Shown: in pieces, positions 39,122 to 50,639 of the stretch
Numbering within the stretch: position 1 is the first letter of the stretch
Layout: each line of letters starts with the position of its first letter
Assembly: GCA_965153455.1 (NCBI GenBank)
Contig: OZ234496.1
Location: 11,369,863-11,433,862, forward strand
Direction: 5' to 3'
Length of the DNA stretch: 64,000 bases
Source of the DNA: Sphagnum compactum
Taxonomy: Eukaryota > Bryophyta > Sphagnopsida > Sphagnales
Notes under the pieces: model-generated
What the model was told of the DNA's origin: nothing
Seen by the model: only the letters and a program-made list of their open reading frames with translations
Database searches by the model: none
Position numbers and translations under genes: made by a program

Positions 39122-40300
39122 AACTCAAGCCATCAACATCCCAATTGACCATACCAATCCTAGTGTGGACAACATCAAAATCATACTTAGGTAGGATAAA
39201 GGCCCATTTAAACAACTTTCCTATGAGTCGATCATGTTCCATCAAAAACTTGAATGACTAGTGATCAATAAGCAAAGTTAATGGGCTACCATAAATACAA
39301 CATTGGGATGATGACACAACCCAAACAATTGCAAGGCATTCCCTTTCATAGGAATTATATTTATCCTCCATCTTGTTGTTGGACCTATTGGCATATGCCA
39401 CCACAAATTCTTAACCGTCATCGTCAAATTGGGTAAGCTCAGTTCCCAACCTTAAAGTGTTCTTAATTAGCATGTAATTGGAATAGTTGTCTTTAAATGG
39501 GTCGCCTCAAAATAGGAATTGAGGTGAATCTAACCTTTAACTTTTGAAATGTTTATTTTTGTGTTTCAACCCATATGTAATTCTGGTCAATCCTAGTCAA
39601 TTGGGCCAAAGGTTTAGCAATGTTGCTAAAGCTTTTGACAAACCTCCAATAATAATTACATAAGCCTTAGAAGGCTCGTAATTGACTAACATCCATTGGT
39701 TGGGGAACTTGTGAAATTGCTTCAACCTTGGCCTTTTGAAACCCTTATCCACCTAGATAAATCATGTGACCCAAGTATTCCACTTGAGTATGAAAGAACC
39801 AACCCTTGCTTGGATGAACTTAAAGGTTATGTTCTTTGAGTCTTCCAAACACTTCCTACAAATGATGCTTATGATCTTTTGGGTTCAAACTAAAACAATG
39901 ATGTCATCGATATAACACTTAACAAAACTAAAACCCACCAACATTTGATCCATTACCCTTTGAACTTCAGCAAGGACATTCTTCAAACCAAATGGCAAAA
40001 ACCTTGATTGGTACAAACAATTGTTCCCATGAAGATCAATCCTTCATAATGTTGTCTTGACCTTGTCACCTTCCTTCAATGGTAATGATGGTAACTAGAC
40101 CACAAGTCCAAGGTATTAAAAACCTTGGCTTGTCCTAAGGTGTCAAAAATCACCTATAGCAAGGGCATGGCATATTTTTTTGAAATGGTTCATTTATAAT
40201 TCACCACATGGTAATCCCCATACATGTGGTGCTTAATCAAATTGCCAAAAATATCCTTCTTGGCTAACATCATTGTTGCTAAGGCATATTCACCCCTAGA
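39122..40300 (-). pseudogene. Ty3/gypsy reverse transcriptase and RNase H
   Basis: On the minus strand FGLKNVLAEVQRVMDQ followed by FVKCYIDDII (about 40000-39900) is the RT catalytic region, with the YIDD motif in place of the usual YLDD or YVDD. Further on GLCNYYWRFVKSFSNIAKPL (about 39680-39620) is the RT thumb. RNase H follows as KMEDKYNSYERECLAIVW and LLIDHXSFKFLMEHDR (about 39370-39240; X is a stop). Scattered stops and frame changes mark it as inactive. Confidence 0.9.
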
Positions 40301-40726
40301 CAATTCCACCAAACCCGTGTTTAACAACTATGTTGTATGCACATGAACTAAGACCATTTGCACCTCACTAAGCATATAAAGTCAATTGAAAATTAAATTA
40401 TCATCCTCCAATACAATTTGTACCTCTTGTCCCTTTAATCGATTTAATTCTTCTCAATTAAAGGTAAAGCATCCAACTTAATCTTACAATAAAAATTGTG
40501 TTGTGTGCATTTCATTCCTTATAACTGCCAAACCAATATTTGGTTCCCATGTGGTTGCGATTAGGGGTACCTTAGGTTAAAATGATGGATTATCCCCATT
40601 GCCCAAGGTTGAAAGTGCAACATGTGGTTGTTATGTAAAATACTGGGGGTACCACATTGTCTTGGCACTCGCACATTGCTGAACTCCTTCCCAACACCCA
40701 TAAATCCCTCCTAGTAGTCTTGATCC

Positions 40727-40734
40727 CATGTATG
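40727..40734. repeat. Left 8-bp target-site duplication of the hAT element
   Basis: CATGTATG immediately left of the CAGGCC terminus; identical to 43230-43237. Eight base pairs is the hAT superfamily length. Confidence 0.93.
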
Positions 40735-40780
40735 CAGGCCTCTCTATATACGGAAATCTATTAATAGAATCCGTAAGTTC

Positions 40781-40870
40781 CGTATTTCATTTTCGTAGGG
40801 TGCCATTTTTTAATGGTATAAAAAAAAATCTGTATTTCATTTTCGTAGGGTGCCGTTTTTTAACGGTATC
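40781..40870. repeat. Subterminal direct repeats of the hAT element with covarying hairpins
   Basis: Two ~40-bp copies begin at 40781 and 40831 (period 50). Each ends in a small palindrome: CCATTTTTTAATGG in copy 1 and CCGTTTTTTAACGG in copy 2. The A/T pair of one is replaced by a G/C pair in the other, so pairing is kept. A related, same-orientation motif with CCGTATTTTATT and a downstream AACGG lies near the right end (43153-43198). Subterminal repeats of this kind are transposase-binding sites in other hAT elements; that role here is inferred. Confidence 0.7.
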
Positions 40871-40964
40871 AAAAAAAACTTTATTTCAGTTTTGAAAGTC
40901 CGTGGCGCATTTCCGGATCATCAAACGACGTTCCCTTGCCATTTACTGCATTCTTGCTCGATCG

Positions 40965-43103
40965 ATGGAGACCTCTGAGCCTATTCTGAAGCGTCCCTGC
41001 AAAGCTGGAGCTCGCAAGACACCCTTCCAGACGAAACACGCCATACAATATGGACTTTCCATTACAGCCCGCGACCCGATGTCTTCTGAAGTTGTTGCTG
41101 TCCGCTGCCAATTTTGCATATGCTTTGGTTGCGAAGGCTCTTCTAAAAAATCGTTGACGACTTGGACATTCGAAGGACCTCCATTTCGAATCGATAATTA
41201 CACGCAGCACCTTCGCCTGAATCACAAAACTCGATGGGAAGAATACCAAGGGCTGGCACATTAGGAGAAATTGAAATATTTCGACGTCGTTGTCAAGCAC
41301 GCTGAAACTATATGCCATTACATCGAGCCCCGATCTGAAGCTATCACATTGACCGTCAGCAGCAGCATCATTGATGTTGTGATTGGTGACATGCTATGGC
41401 ATCCAACCGACATGGAAGGGCAAACACGTGAAAACGCATTGTCTTTTTTTAAACGAAAGGAAGACGGTAGCTATCTCGTAGAGATCACCAAATCAAAGCA
41501 ATTCTTGCTAGCGACGCGTTATGTTGGACGTGGAATGTCGTTTGCCATGGCTACAGATGCAATTCATGATGCAAAAGAGGTTTGCGACATTCCAAAGCTC
41601 GGCGCTTGTAGCGATTACTTGGTTGCTTCCTACGCCAGAGTTGCATGTGCCCTTTCGATTGAACACATTTCGCAAGTTCTATGCAGCAAATGGGCGTTTT
41701 CAGTGGTGTTTGACGCGTCAACCGACCTTTAGCAAACCTCTTGGGTTGATGTTCGCATTCGGTACTATTAGAACTCTGCTCTGGAAAACCTTCATCTGAT
41801 TACTCTCCCATTTGCTGGTCGGCACACTGGCTTGGCCACGTTCGAGATGTTTGAGAAACTGTTTGACGCTGTCTGTCCTTTATGGAAAGTCAAGTTGATT
41901 GGTTGCTCTACGGACGGGGCAGCAAATATGACTGGGCGTCTTTCTGGAGTTGTGACACGGATCCAAAACGTTGTGAAGCCAAACTTCATGCGAGTGTGGT
42001 GTCTGTTGCATCAAATAGACATCATTATGCAGAAGGTTTACAAGCGAGTAGGTTGTAACTTTTACAAAACGCTTACCTCCATTATTTCGTTCTTGAGGCG
42101 CCAGAAGAACCTCGTTGAGGAAATGCAAGCCATCTGTCCGAACCTTTCAGCCACTCGGTGGGCTTCTATGTCACGCGTTGCTCGATTTCTGGTTGAGAAA
42201 CGATCGGAAATTGTAACATACTTTGCTGAAACGGAACCATCCGATCGTTTTGACCAACTTCCAACTCCTGCTTTCTGGATCTTGATCTCTGTCATTAGCA
42301 AGATCTCAACGCACGTTAGTGAGTGCGTCGAGAGCTTGCAAGGCCGGCGGGTGACTTTACAGCAGCAAACGGCTGCCGTTCAATCACTACTGGATTCTTT
42401 ACAGCGTTTTGCTTTCGTGGAACTCACTCCCGATGATGACACTTTATCGGCCGTGCAGGACGTCGTCGTTATTGGGGAGAGGCAGGTTAGTTACGCTGAC
42501 CTAAGGGGATTCATTCAAGATCAGGGCATCTTCGCCAGCCAAATTCTTGATGCGCTAGAGCCAGAAGAATGCACTGAAGTTCTGGATGCCGTTGGCGAAA
42601 TCCTTCTGTTGATCGTCAATGGGTTGAGCTCAGTCGAAGCTTTGCGCGACGAAGTGCACGACACCAGTACCGATGGCATGCCTCCTTGCTTGCCGCACGA
42701 GCTGCTAGCGTTGAAACCACGCGACGTCGTTCAGTTAGTCCTGAAATTCCACGATCGACTGTCGATTTCCTTGACTCAGAATTCCATTGATTTGATTGTG
42801 GATCAGCACAAGAAGCTTCTGAATGCCGTCAACAAGGAGCCAAGGCTCCAAACTGCCTTGGCTCGTCACAGTGAGCAGACAGACTTCAGCGACGCTTGGA
42901 AGACCCCATCCATTAAGGACCGGTTTCCTGAGCTGATGGAGTTCTGTGGGGGCTTGGTTTCTCCTTTCCCCAACACGGCCACCGTTGAAAGCGATTTCTC
43001 TGTTTTGAAATGGGAAAAGGATCTACACCGATCGAATATTACTCCTTTTTCACTTGAAGGGATCTTACACTGCCGTCAGATTCGCTCTTTGCTGAAGAAT
43101 TAG
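40965..43103 (+). pseudogene. hAT transposase, 712 codons, broken by three in-frame TAG codons
   Basis: A single frame runs from ATG 40965 to the stop at 43101-43103, interrupted only by TAG at codons 100 (41262), 256 (41730) and 269 (41769); no frameshift is seen. A BED-like zinc finger is visible as C48-x2-C51 and H82-x4-H87. The RNase H-like catalytic fold includes D250 in VFDASTD and D317 in CSTDGAANMTG, then the TRW region (NLSATRWASMSR). The C-terminal hAT dimerisation region has PNTATVESDFS with E675, the third catalytic acid position. An upstream in-frame GTG at 40902 exists, but 40965 is the first ATG. Nonsense codons make it non-functional unless amber is read through. Product of a mobile element, not a host gene. 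Confidence 0.9.
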
Positions 43104-43229
43104 CAATGAAAGCCAATGATAGAAGAGATTTCTGAATAAATTCCATATATTCCGTATTTTATTTCTGTAGCGCACCGTATTTTATTGAAAAACGGAACAT
43201 AGGGATTGTTCCGTAGATAGAGAGGCCTG

Positions 43230-43237
43230 CATGTATG
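43230..43237. repeat. Right 8-bp target-site duplication of the hAT element
   Basis: CATGTATG directly after the GGCCTG terminus, identical to the left copy at 40727-40734. Confidence 0.93.
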
Positions 43238-45407
43238 CCAAGGATGTGCAATTTGTGTTGCTACAATATCGTCCCCCTTCGCACCGGCATGACAATCCTA
43301 GTTAATGGTGCAACAAATGAAGATGTAGGGTGGGTGGGTGGGAGAAATTGACCCAAATATGTTTGTTCGGCCAAGGTCAAATTGAAAACCCATGTGAGGC
43401 AATTAAGGTTCATAACTTGCCTTAAAATCTGGTCGTGAATTCCCTTAAAAAGTCAGCACACATTTGCGGTGTAAGTGCGGGATTCCATGGCCCGTTCTTG
43501 CTCATTTGCATTGGGCTTTTCCATACTGGATTAATTGAAGTCCCAAATCATCTTGGGGCCTCCATCCTTAAATGCATGAAAATGTGGAAAACTCATGAAT
43601 GTTCGTAAGGCTGGTCATGGAAGGCCAATCCTATTGACCACTACAAAAGGTGGCCAATTATCATGAAAAAGCATGCATGAATGGCATCCATGATCCAATA
43701 TGTCATCCACCAAATATGTGGGTGACCTAGGGATGAATTGATATGCTTACTAAATCACCTCTAATGGTGTTAAGTAATCCACAAACACTAAAATTAATGG
43801 ACACATGAACCAACCGCAACAACATCCACTTGCATTAGTGCGTTAATCCAAGCCTTGATTTGTTGCCATCCCACCAAAATGGTTGGTTGAAAATCTCTTA
43901 ATGGTGGGACATTTTCTAAAATGTATGCACATGGCTACATTTACATGGTTTGTAAATGTTATAACACACAAATTAATTCCCAAACAAGTGTTGGGTAAAG
44001 CACACTAAATCATAACATTTTTAAGCACATGTGGAAATCCATAATTGCATAAATTAACACTGCAAAGGTAATGTGAAAGCATGATACTTTGAATCACACA
44101 TGTCATTTTATAAGTTATCATTAGAAATTTATTATATATTTTTTAAAACCCTAGTTTACCTTATGGAAAACTTAAAATTGAAATATGAGTTTTTAAATTA
44201 TTACTTTCATTAAATAAAAAAATTAATTAAAAAAACCATAATTCAAGGTACATAGAAAATTTTGGTCATCAAAATCCTTCCAAAAATTCTTCCTTTGTAT
44301 CAATGTTACCACATCGTATTACCATTGAATCCTTTACTCACTAAAAAAAGTAATATTTAAAGGTGCATGGAATCCATATTCATTGATTATGGATTGTTAT
44401 TAGTTTTTGGGTACTCCTTTAAAAGTCCATTATGTTATGGTTAGTTAAAAACTATCCATGAAATTCGTACAATGTGATTATATTACATATAACATTGTAG
44501 TGTGGAGTCTTTTTTCATTTTAGTTGATTATATTTAATCACATGGCTAATTACAAATCCCAAAATCTTACAAAAACTACCTTGTGAGAACATTTTATGGA
44601 TCATGTAATGTGTTTTCACCCTCCTAATATGGGGTCCTAATATGGATGTAGTTACCCTCCAATAGCTCAAACCCATGTGGAAGGCTTGAAAATCCAACCA
44701 ACATAGTGGATTTGTTGGATTTTCTAACTTACCCTCCAATGAGCCTCACTAGCAATGAAGCCTTGTGACTAGTTCCTATTTGACATCTTGGATGGTAATA
44801 AGTAGTTTCTTCCCAAAAATCAATAATAATCCCCAAGGGATACAAAATTGCACCTCCACATACATCATAGGATGTGGCATGTGTGAATCCTGCCACTCGG
44901 GCCCGCATTGTAATATAAACTATGGGTTGGTAGGATTGACCTAGATCACAACCTCTTGCTTGGTTAACCCCAAAGTCTTTCAGCCACCCATTGATTTCAA
45001 AATTTGATATGGGCATGGGTTGAGATTGACATTGGTTAATTTAAGATCATCAATAGTACCCTTGCCTAATATTGGAATCTAACAAAACCATGTGGGTCAA
45101 TATCGACATGTCAATGCCCCCCAACCTTCAACTAAAAAATAATTTCTTCATTATGCACTACCACCGCACTAGGAAAAACATTGGCTTGATTAATGGATAA
45201 CTATGCTAAAAGATCATGACACTTGGCCATAGCTACATGCAAAAATTCAAGGTGCACCTTGCACCCTTGAAACTTTGTTGGGGAACGAACTATACTACAA
45301 AAATGTCTTCAAACCTAACTACCACATTTAGTGTTCCACCACTTTCACATAATGTGGATGCTAAACAAAACATGGTCACAAGTTGAATACTTAGAATGGC
45401 CAATGTC

Positions 45408-45934
45408 TCAATGAAAAATAGTGGTGTTCAGTACACCATTTTGGCCACCCTTACCAAACTCATGGGCCCAAGAATAAAACCAAACCCAAATGTAATTGGC
45501 CTGTTCCTCCACCATGTTCATCTCAATGCATTTCGATAATTGGAACACATCCACTAACGTGGGTTGTGTGGGTTGAAGTAACATGGCATTTCGCACTCCA
45601 TGTTTAAATTCCTTGTTTAGGATTTCATACCAAAATTGGATCGCTTGGGCTTTTTTCATGCCTTATGTTGCCATGATCAACTAATGCATCCGTGCATAGG
45701 CCTCCATAAACTCTCATGGGGTTTATGTTGAAACTTTTGTAAACTCCTCAATTTTTCGGTCCAAACCTTTTGGTTATAATTTCGCCATAACTTTTGAAAG
45801 AATTCCAGAATTGGGTTAAATGTGGAAGGACTAATACCACCACTTTTGATGGTTCCACCATTTCTAGTAACCCCATTGCCATTAACACTCCCATTCCCAC
45901 TTGCCACACTACTATTAGGGATTGTTGTAGTCAC
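45408..45934 (-). pseudogene. Ty3/gypsy gag fragment
   Basis: Two minus-strand open segments, 45934-45677 and 45659-45408, separated by a frame change, read as a retroelement gag. The first has a Gly/Asn/Ser-rich start and NPILEFFQKLWRNYN. The second includes IQFWYEILNKEFKHGVRNAM and a Thr-Leu-Val-Asp-Val-Phe segment followed by a helical stretch. The location upstream of RT on the same strand fits gag. A zinc knuckle was not recognised. Confidence 0.6.
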
Positions 45935-45964
45935 ATTTCAAGTGTAACTTTTTGAGAGATCAAC

Positions 45965-45995
45965 AAGTTCAACATGGTTTCTAAGATATCAACCT
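45965..45995 (-). other. Possible tRNA primer-binding site of the gypsy element
   Basis: The minus strand just upstream of gag reads GTTGATATCTTAGAAACC, which resembles a degraded initiator-methionine tRNA primer site (TGGTATCAGAGCC type) with an internal insertion. Its position, next to gag and below the presumed 5' LTR, is right. The match is imperfect. Confidence 0.35.
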
Positions 45996-45999
45996 AGGA

Positions 46000-47800
46000 A
46001 CTTATGCTTGTTCTATAGATTGTCAACCAATAGCACACAATTCATGAAACCCCCTTACCTTTGAAAATGAACTGACAATCCAACTAACTCAATGATAGGA
46101 AACAAGCGCACCCAACAAATATAAGTGAAAATACACAAATCATGTAACACAAATTTCCACTTTACAATTCCCACACAAGAATCACCATAGGAATTCAAAA
46201 GTCTCTTCATTCGATTGTGCGACATTCCACCATATGTCAATGACAAGATTGGGTGTTTAACAGTATAAGAAATTGGTATTAAAAAACTTGGCAAAACCGA
46301 CCCCACACATAGATGACAACACCTTTCCACACCCATGAACAAGCATCCAGAAATTTTTGTCTCCAAATGGCCTAAAATTTCCCACACTAATAGTGCTCTT
46401 CCCTAAAAACTCATTTGTGCAAACAACCCGTGATTCCACCTTTGTACGAATGATATATGAATTTCCAAAAAAAAATGGAATTAATTCCACAATGAAATAT
46501 TAACCTTTGACCTCCAAATTTTGTCTTCAAAACTTCAACAAACTTGCATTGGTGTAGCCTTTTTTTCCAGGAACCCAATGGCACAAAAATCACACCAAAT
46601 CAGCACCATACATGCCCATGATGAATTTCCAAGAAATTTCCCAATTTCTTTTTAAATTACTATGCCCAATGATGTCTCGTGAGATGGGTATCATGTTGTG
46701 GGATGTTCATGTCAAATTGGGATTTTTTTTCCAAAAAAACAAAAATTAAAATTATTTTTTCCTTGTCTCATGTCATTTCACTATAAGATCATGGCATGTA
46801 TGCTCATAGGAGCCCACTTGTCTAAATTTTTTGATAAAAAGAATTTGTTTGATCATTAAATCTATGTTCTCTTATAGGTGAAATGAACATGACCTCTTGG
46901 TTTGGAAAAGTAAAATAAAATGAAAGGATCAAATTGGACCCCTTAAACTTCCTATCCCAAGTTTAGTTTGAAGCACCACAAACTTCCTAAATGAGTTGAA
47001 CCTCCAAGGTTTGGAGAAAATGTAAAATTCTTCAACGCATGATGGTGATTCCAATGGAATTCAACTCCTCCCATTGCCGCTTCCTTCTTATGAAACCCCT
47101 CCTTTGCTCCTTTTGTTATAGTTAGAATTATTTTGCTATTAAGCAAATGGAGCTAGCTTCAACAACGAGAGTGAAAAAGAACATGAAATAAATAAAGACA
47201 ATAAGATAGAAAGGAAAAAAGAAAGAAAAGGACCCCTATGACAAAAGTTGAACTTCTTCCTTGATGGTTTTCTTTTTCTTCTTGTCCTTTCCTTCACACA
47301 ACAAACTTTAAGGTCTAGGCCTTCATTGGGGTTCAACTCCTCAAGGAATTTTAACCCAAAACAAATATAGAATCACGAAAGTCTCATAGCAGAATCTTCA
47401 ATTTAAAAGAAAAACCAATAAGCATCCCCTAGCTACAACTCCACAAACAAAAACACAACCAACATGCCACACAACAACTAAACAAAGCTTCCAAACAACT
47501 AATCCTTATGTAAAACCAAAAACTACAACAAACCTATGCCACACAACATTGAAAAGAAAAGTTATTCCAAAACACTTGTTACAAGAAATCATGTGCAAAC
47601 AACTAGACTTCTAAAGTTGCAAAAAATTCAAGAAATCACACTTTTGGTGATTCAAAATATGATTCATTTACAACAATGTAAAAATTTTAATTCAAAAAAC
47701 ACAAATCAAAACCCAATAAAATTTGCAAAAGAAACTTGCATAACACAACAAATTGTAACAACAAACATGTGCGAGGTGATACAATTGATAATCAATAGTG
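46000..47800 (-). other. Presumed 5' LTR/leader region of the gypsy element
   Basis: No ORF here resembles a known domain. The outer part (47657-47777) is similar to 37463-37582, supporting an LTR. The rest shows AT-rich non-coding sequence with purine-rich patches (about 47205-47230). Confidence 0.4.
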
Positions 47801-47805
47801 GATAA

Positions 47806-50420
47806 ACATGCATGTTTATGTGATGAAAAATTGGGTTTGCATTCCAATTTTACTAACACTTCAACATGTTGAAATGGGTGTAATGGCTAATAATATTATT
47901 GTTATTATTTTATAGAACATGTCCATGTTTGGAGGTTTAAGCCAAGGAACAACTTGCCTTTTGATGCGTATGTCATGGTTGTGATGGTGATTCTATGTTT
48001 TAAGGGCATCACATAAGTGTTACTATGCATGTGAATGAAAAAATAGTTATTTAATTCATTAATGTGCATTACATGGCACACCAAATGAACTTGTGCTCAT
48101 TGTTTTGTCGAAGATGTTTTTAGTGCTTCACATTGAAGCAATGTTATAGTTTTTATGCGCCTTATTTGCTCACAACCCCAAAAAATACCTCGAGTTCATA
48201 AGACTTCAAGAGACATTAGCTACTAAAGGGCAAAAGTTGATATGAAACATGAGAACACATTAGAATCAACATGTCTAAACCTAAACCTACTCATGCTCAT
48301 GTGTTTGTTGCTCATGCTCACATGCTCACAAGCTAGCATTGTTGAAAGATAGCAAAGAGCTCCATTGCAAAATAAACAAAAAAAGAACAACAAACTACTC
48401 TGAAATCTTGTTGTTACACAAGAGCATCAACAAAAAATTCTTACTAACAAGTGGTCATTGGAGGCATGATGATGAATTGAGCTTTTCAAAGGTGCAAAGT
48501 TGGAGCTCGAAGATGGGGAGGGGCAATGTAGCTACAATGGCCAAACAAAAGCACAATAATTTTAATTTTGAAAAAAAAAATACAAAAGAAGAAAACAACA
48601 AGTTTTTTGCAACATGAAACAAGAAGATGAGAACAAGTGAATGGCTCATTGTCATCTTTTGCAACAAGGAATAATTAAGAGGATGAAGAGATAATGTTTC
48701 TTACATGATTGGAGGAAATGATGGAGGTAAGGTGAGGACTCGGTTCAAACTAAAATGTTACAATGATGATGGAGGCAAGGTGGGGGAACAAGCTTAGCAA
48801 GGGGATAAAGGTAGGTAGGTAGAATGGGATAAGTAGGTAGAAGGGGGTAGGTAGGAGGAAGGACAAAAAAAAATAGAAAAAAAAAATTGATTTTTTTTCA
48901 TGAACCCACTTAGGCACCAATGGGGGTTAAGTTGAATTTCATCCAAATGAAACAATGGCATTGGTAATACAATGTATACATTGTTTTCATCTCACTTCAA
49001 AATTATAATTTCAATTAATTAATTTGTAAATGATGTGATTTATTATGGGTTTGCTAAGTAATTGGTATATTGATGTTGGGGAAGAAAACAAAATATGGGT
49101 GTTTCCTTAGGGGTTGAGGTTGGATGTTTCAAAGTTAGGTTGTTTATTGGTTTTTTTCTAAAGTGTGGGAGGTAACTTCTTGGTTGCATGGGCAATACCT
49201 TCATGGTTGAAGTTTGATAAATTGATTTTCTTGTGAAAGCTTACTTTTGATTAGATTTTTAAACGCGTGGTGAGCAATTTAGATTGTATGGAAATTGGAA
49301 TTTTAGGTTTGCTCTTAGCTATTAATATCTTGCTAAAATAAGTACACTCAAAGTTCATATATGTATAAATTTAGGAACACCAATCAAATTTGGAAAAACA
49401 TCAAATCATTCGATTAAATTGTTGGGAAAGGGGAAGTAATTTTGACCAACTTGCTAGGTTCAATCCAATAGTTGTTGGGGACTTAAAGTTTTTTTAAAAA
49501 TATTCTCATTTTAGGTTTAAGGTTTTTTCCCTCAATGTACCAAAACAGTTGTAACCACTACTTAACATTTCATATTTAAAAGTGATTATTTAAATTAGTG
49601 TTGAATTATTTTTTTGGATTTATTTGTATTATAACATTCATAATATATCATGGGATCTTGTGAATAAATTTGGAATCAATATAATGAATAGAAAATGCTC
49701 TTGAAAACAATTTTAAAGTAATTGTAACAAGTGTTTTTAAGTAGTAAAGGACTTGTAAAATGACTTAAAATGATTTGAGAAAAAGAAAAAAATGAACCTT
49801 AAAATATAAACCTTAACCTAATAGTATACAGAAAAATTTAATGATTTAAAAAAAGAATTGAATGAAAATAAAATTATATATATATATATATATATCTATA
49901 TATATATATATATATATATATATTCTAAAAAATTCCAAGAATATGTCAAATTAATCAATTGCTTAAAGGGGCACCATCAGTTCCTATTAACTTGCTTTCA
50001 CCCAAAAGTTTAAAAAAATTAAAAACTAGGTCTTATAAACTGGCTACATGTTGGAGCCTATTGTAAAAATATAATGATTTTATTTGTTAAAATCGAAATA
50101 TGGAAAATTAAGGCCATTTTTTTCACATGAATCTTTTAAATGCATTGAGAACAAAATGCAAGGCCAAAAATGAAAAACCATTAAGGAGGGGGTTTATGGA
50201 AATTTACAACTTGTGCAAATTGTAATTTATTGCAATTTCTAAACTCCACTTTTCAACAATAAAAACTCTCAAGCATCATGTATTTGACTTGCCATTAGCA
50301 ATACTATAATTCCAATACGCATTGTATGGATTATAATTATACATTTACATATTTGAAAGCCTAGGATTACGTACCCAACCACCCACTCACCCACACACCA
50401 TCCATTGGAAACCCCTAATG
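47806..50420. other. AT-rich intergenic region with simple repeats
   Basis: No gene is supported. A GTAG/AGGTAGGT patch lies at about 48805-48860 and a near-perfect TA microsatellite at about 49874-49922. Short ORFs around 48339-48667 on opposite strands overlap each other and show no motif. Confidence 0.5.
49874..49922. repeat. TA dinucleotide microsatellite
   Basis: An almost uninterrupted TA tract of about 48 bp with one C interruption near 49896. Confidence 0.92.
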
Positions 50421-50422
50421 AC

Positions 50423-50636
50423 TCTCAGTTGTGGACGAACCATGACTGAGTTACCAAGGTGGGTTACAAGGTGGGTAGATAAATGTGGATGGCCCCTAAC
50501 CAAACTGTGGGGTTAGCTATGGAACAAGAATACAATGAAAACAATGTTTTTTTTTTGCCCTGTCCACACACCATCCATCCATCCATCCATCCATCCTGCA
50601 TAGTGCACTGGTGGGTGCTGCTGGTTCACTCTGGCC
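50423..50636. repeat. Dispersed repeat copy with hairpin and ATCC array
   Basis: It contains a small inverted repeat CTCAGTTG...CATGACTGAG (50424-50450), a CATC microsatellite (about 50572-50596) and a 34-bp segment (50603-50636) that recurs with one difference at 56507-56538. The same associated hairpin occurs near each of the 56-kb units and near 61.5 kb, so this is one member of a dispersed family. Confidence 0.65.
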
Positions 50637-50639
50637 ACA

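Larger units (their letters stand above)
40735..43229 (+). mobile_element. hAT superfamily DNA transposon, 2,495 bp, near-complete, nested in the gypsy element
   Basis: Both ends carry a terminal inverted repeat of 21 bp with one mismatch (CAGGCCTCTCTAT, then A or C, then TACGGAA). The element is flanked by perfect 8-bp duplications CATGTATG. It encodes one transposase frame (40965-43103). Subterminal regions carry repeated GTATTTCATTTTCGTAGGG-type words. Its base composition is clearly more GC-rich than the AT-rich gypsy DNA around it, and the host frame on the minus strand continues across the insertion, so it inserted after the retrotransposon. Perfect duplications imply a fairly young insertion. 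Confidence 0.95.
37300..47800 (-). mobile_element. Degraded Ty3/gypsy LTR retrotransposon, minus strand, interrupted by a hAT element
   Basis: Domains lie in gypsy order when read on the minus strand: gag at 45934-45408, reverse transcriptase about 40300-39540, RNase H about 39400-39122 and integrase about 38850-38263. The order RT-RNase H-integrase distinguishes it from copia. Numerous stops and shifts show it is dead. A sequence about 120 bp long is similar at 37463-37582 and 47657-47777 in the same orientation outside the coding part, consistent with diverged LTRs; exact LTR ends, and therefore these outer limits, are estimates. The interval 40735-43229 is a later hAT insertion. Confidence 0.7.

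Noticed and set aside
40902-41264. Separate short gene upstream in the hAT element
   Set aside because: It is in the same frame as the rest of the transposase and is separated only by a TAG codon; it carries the zinc finger of the same protein.
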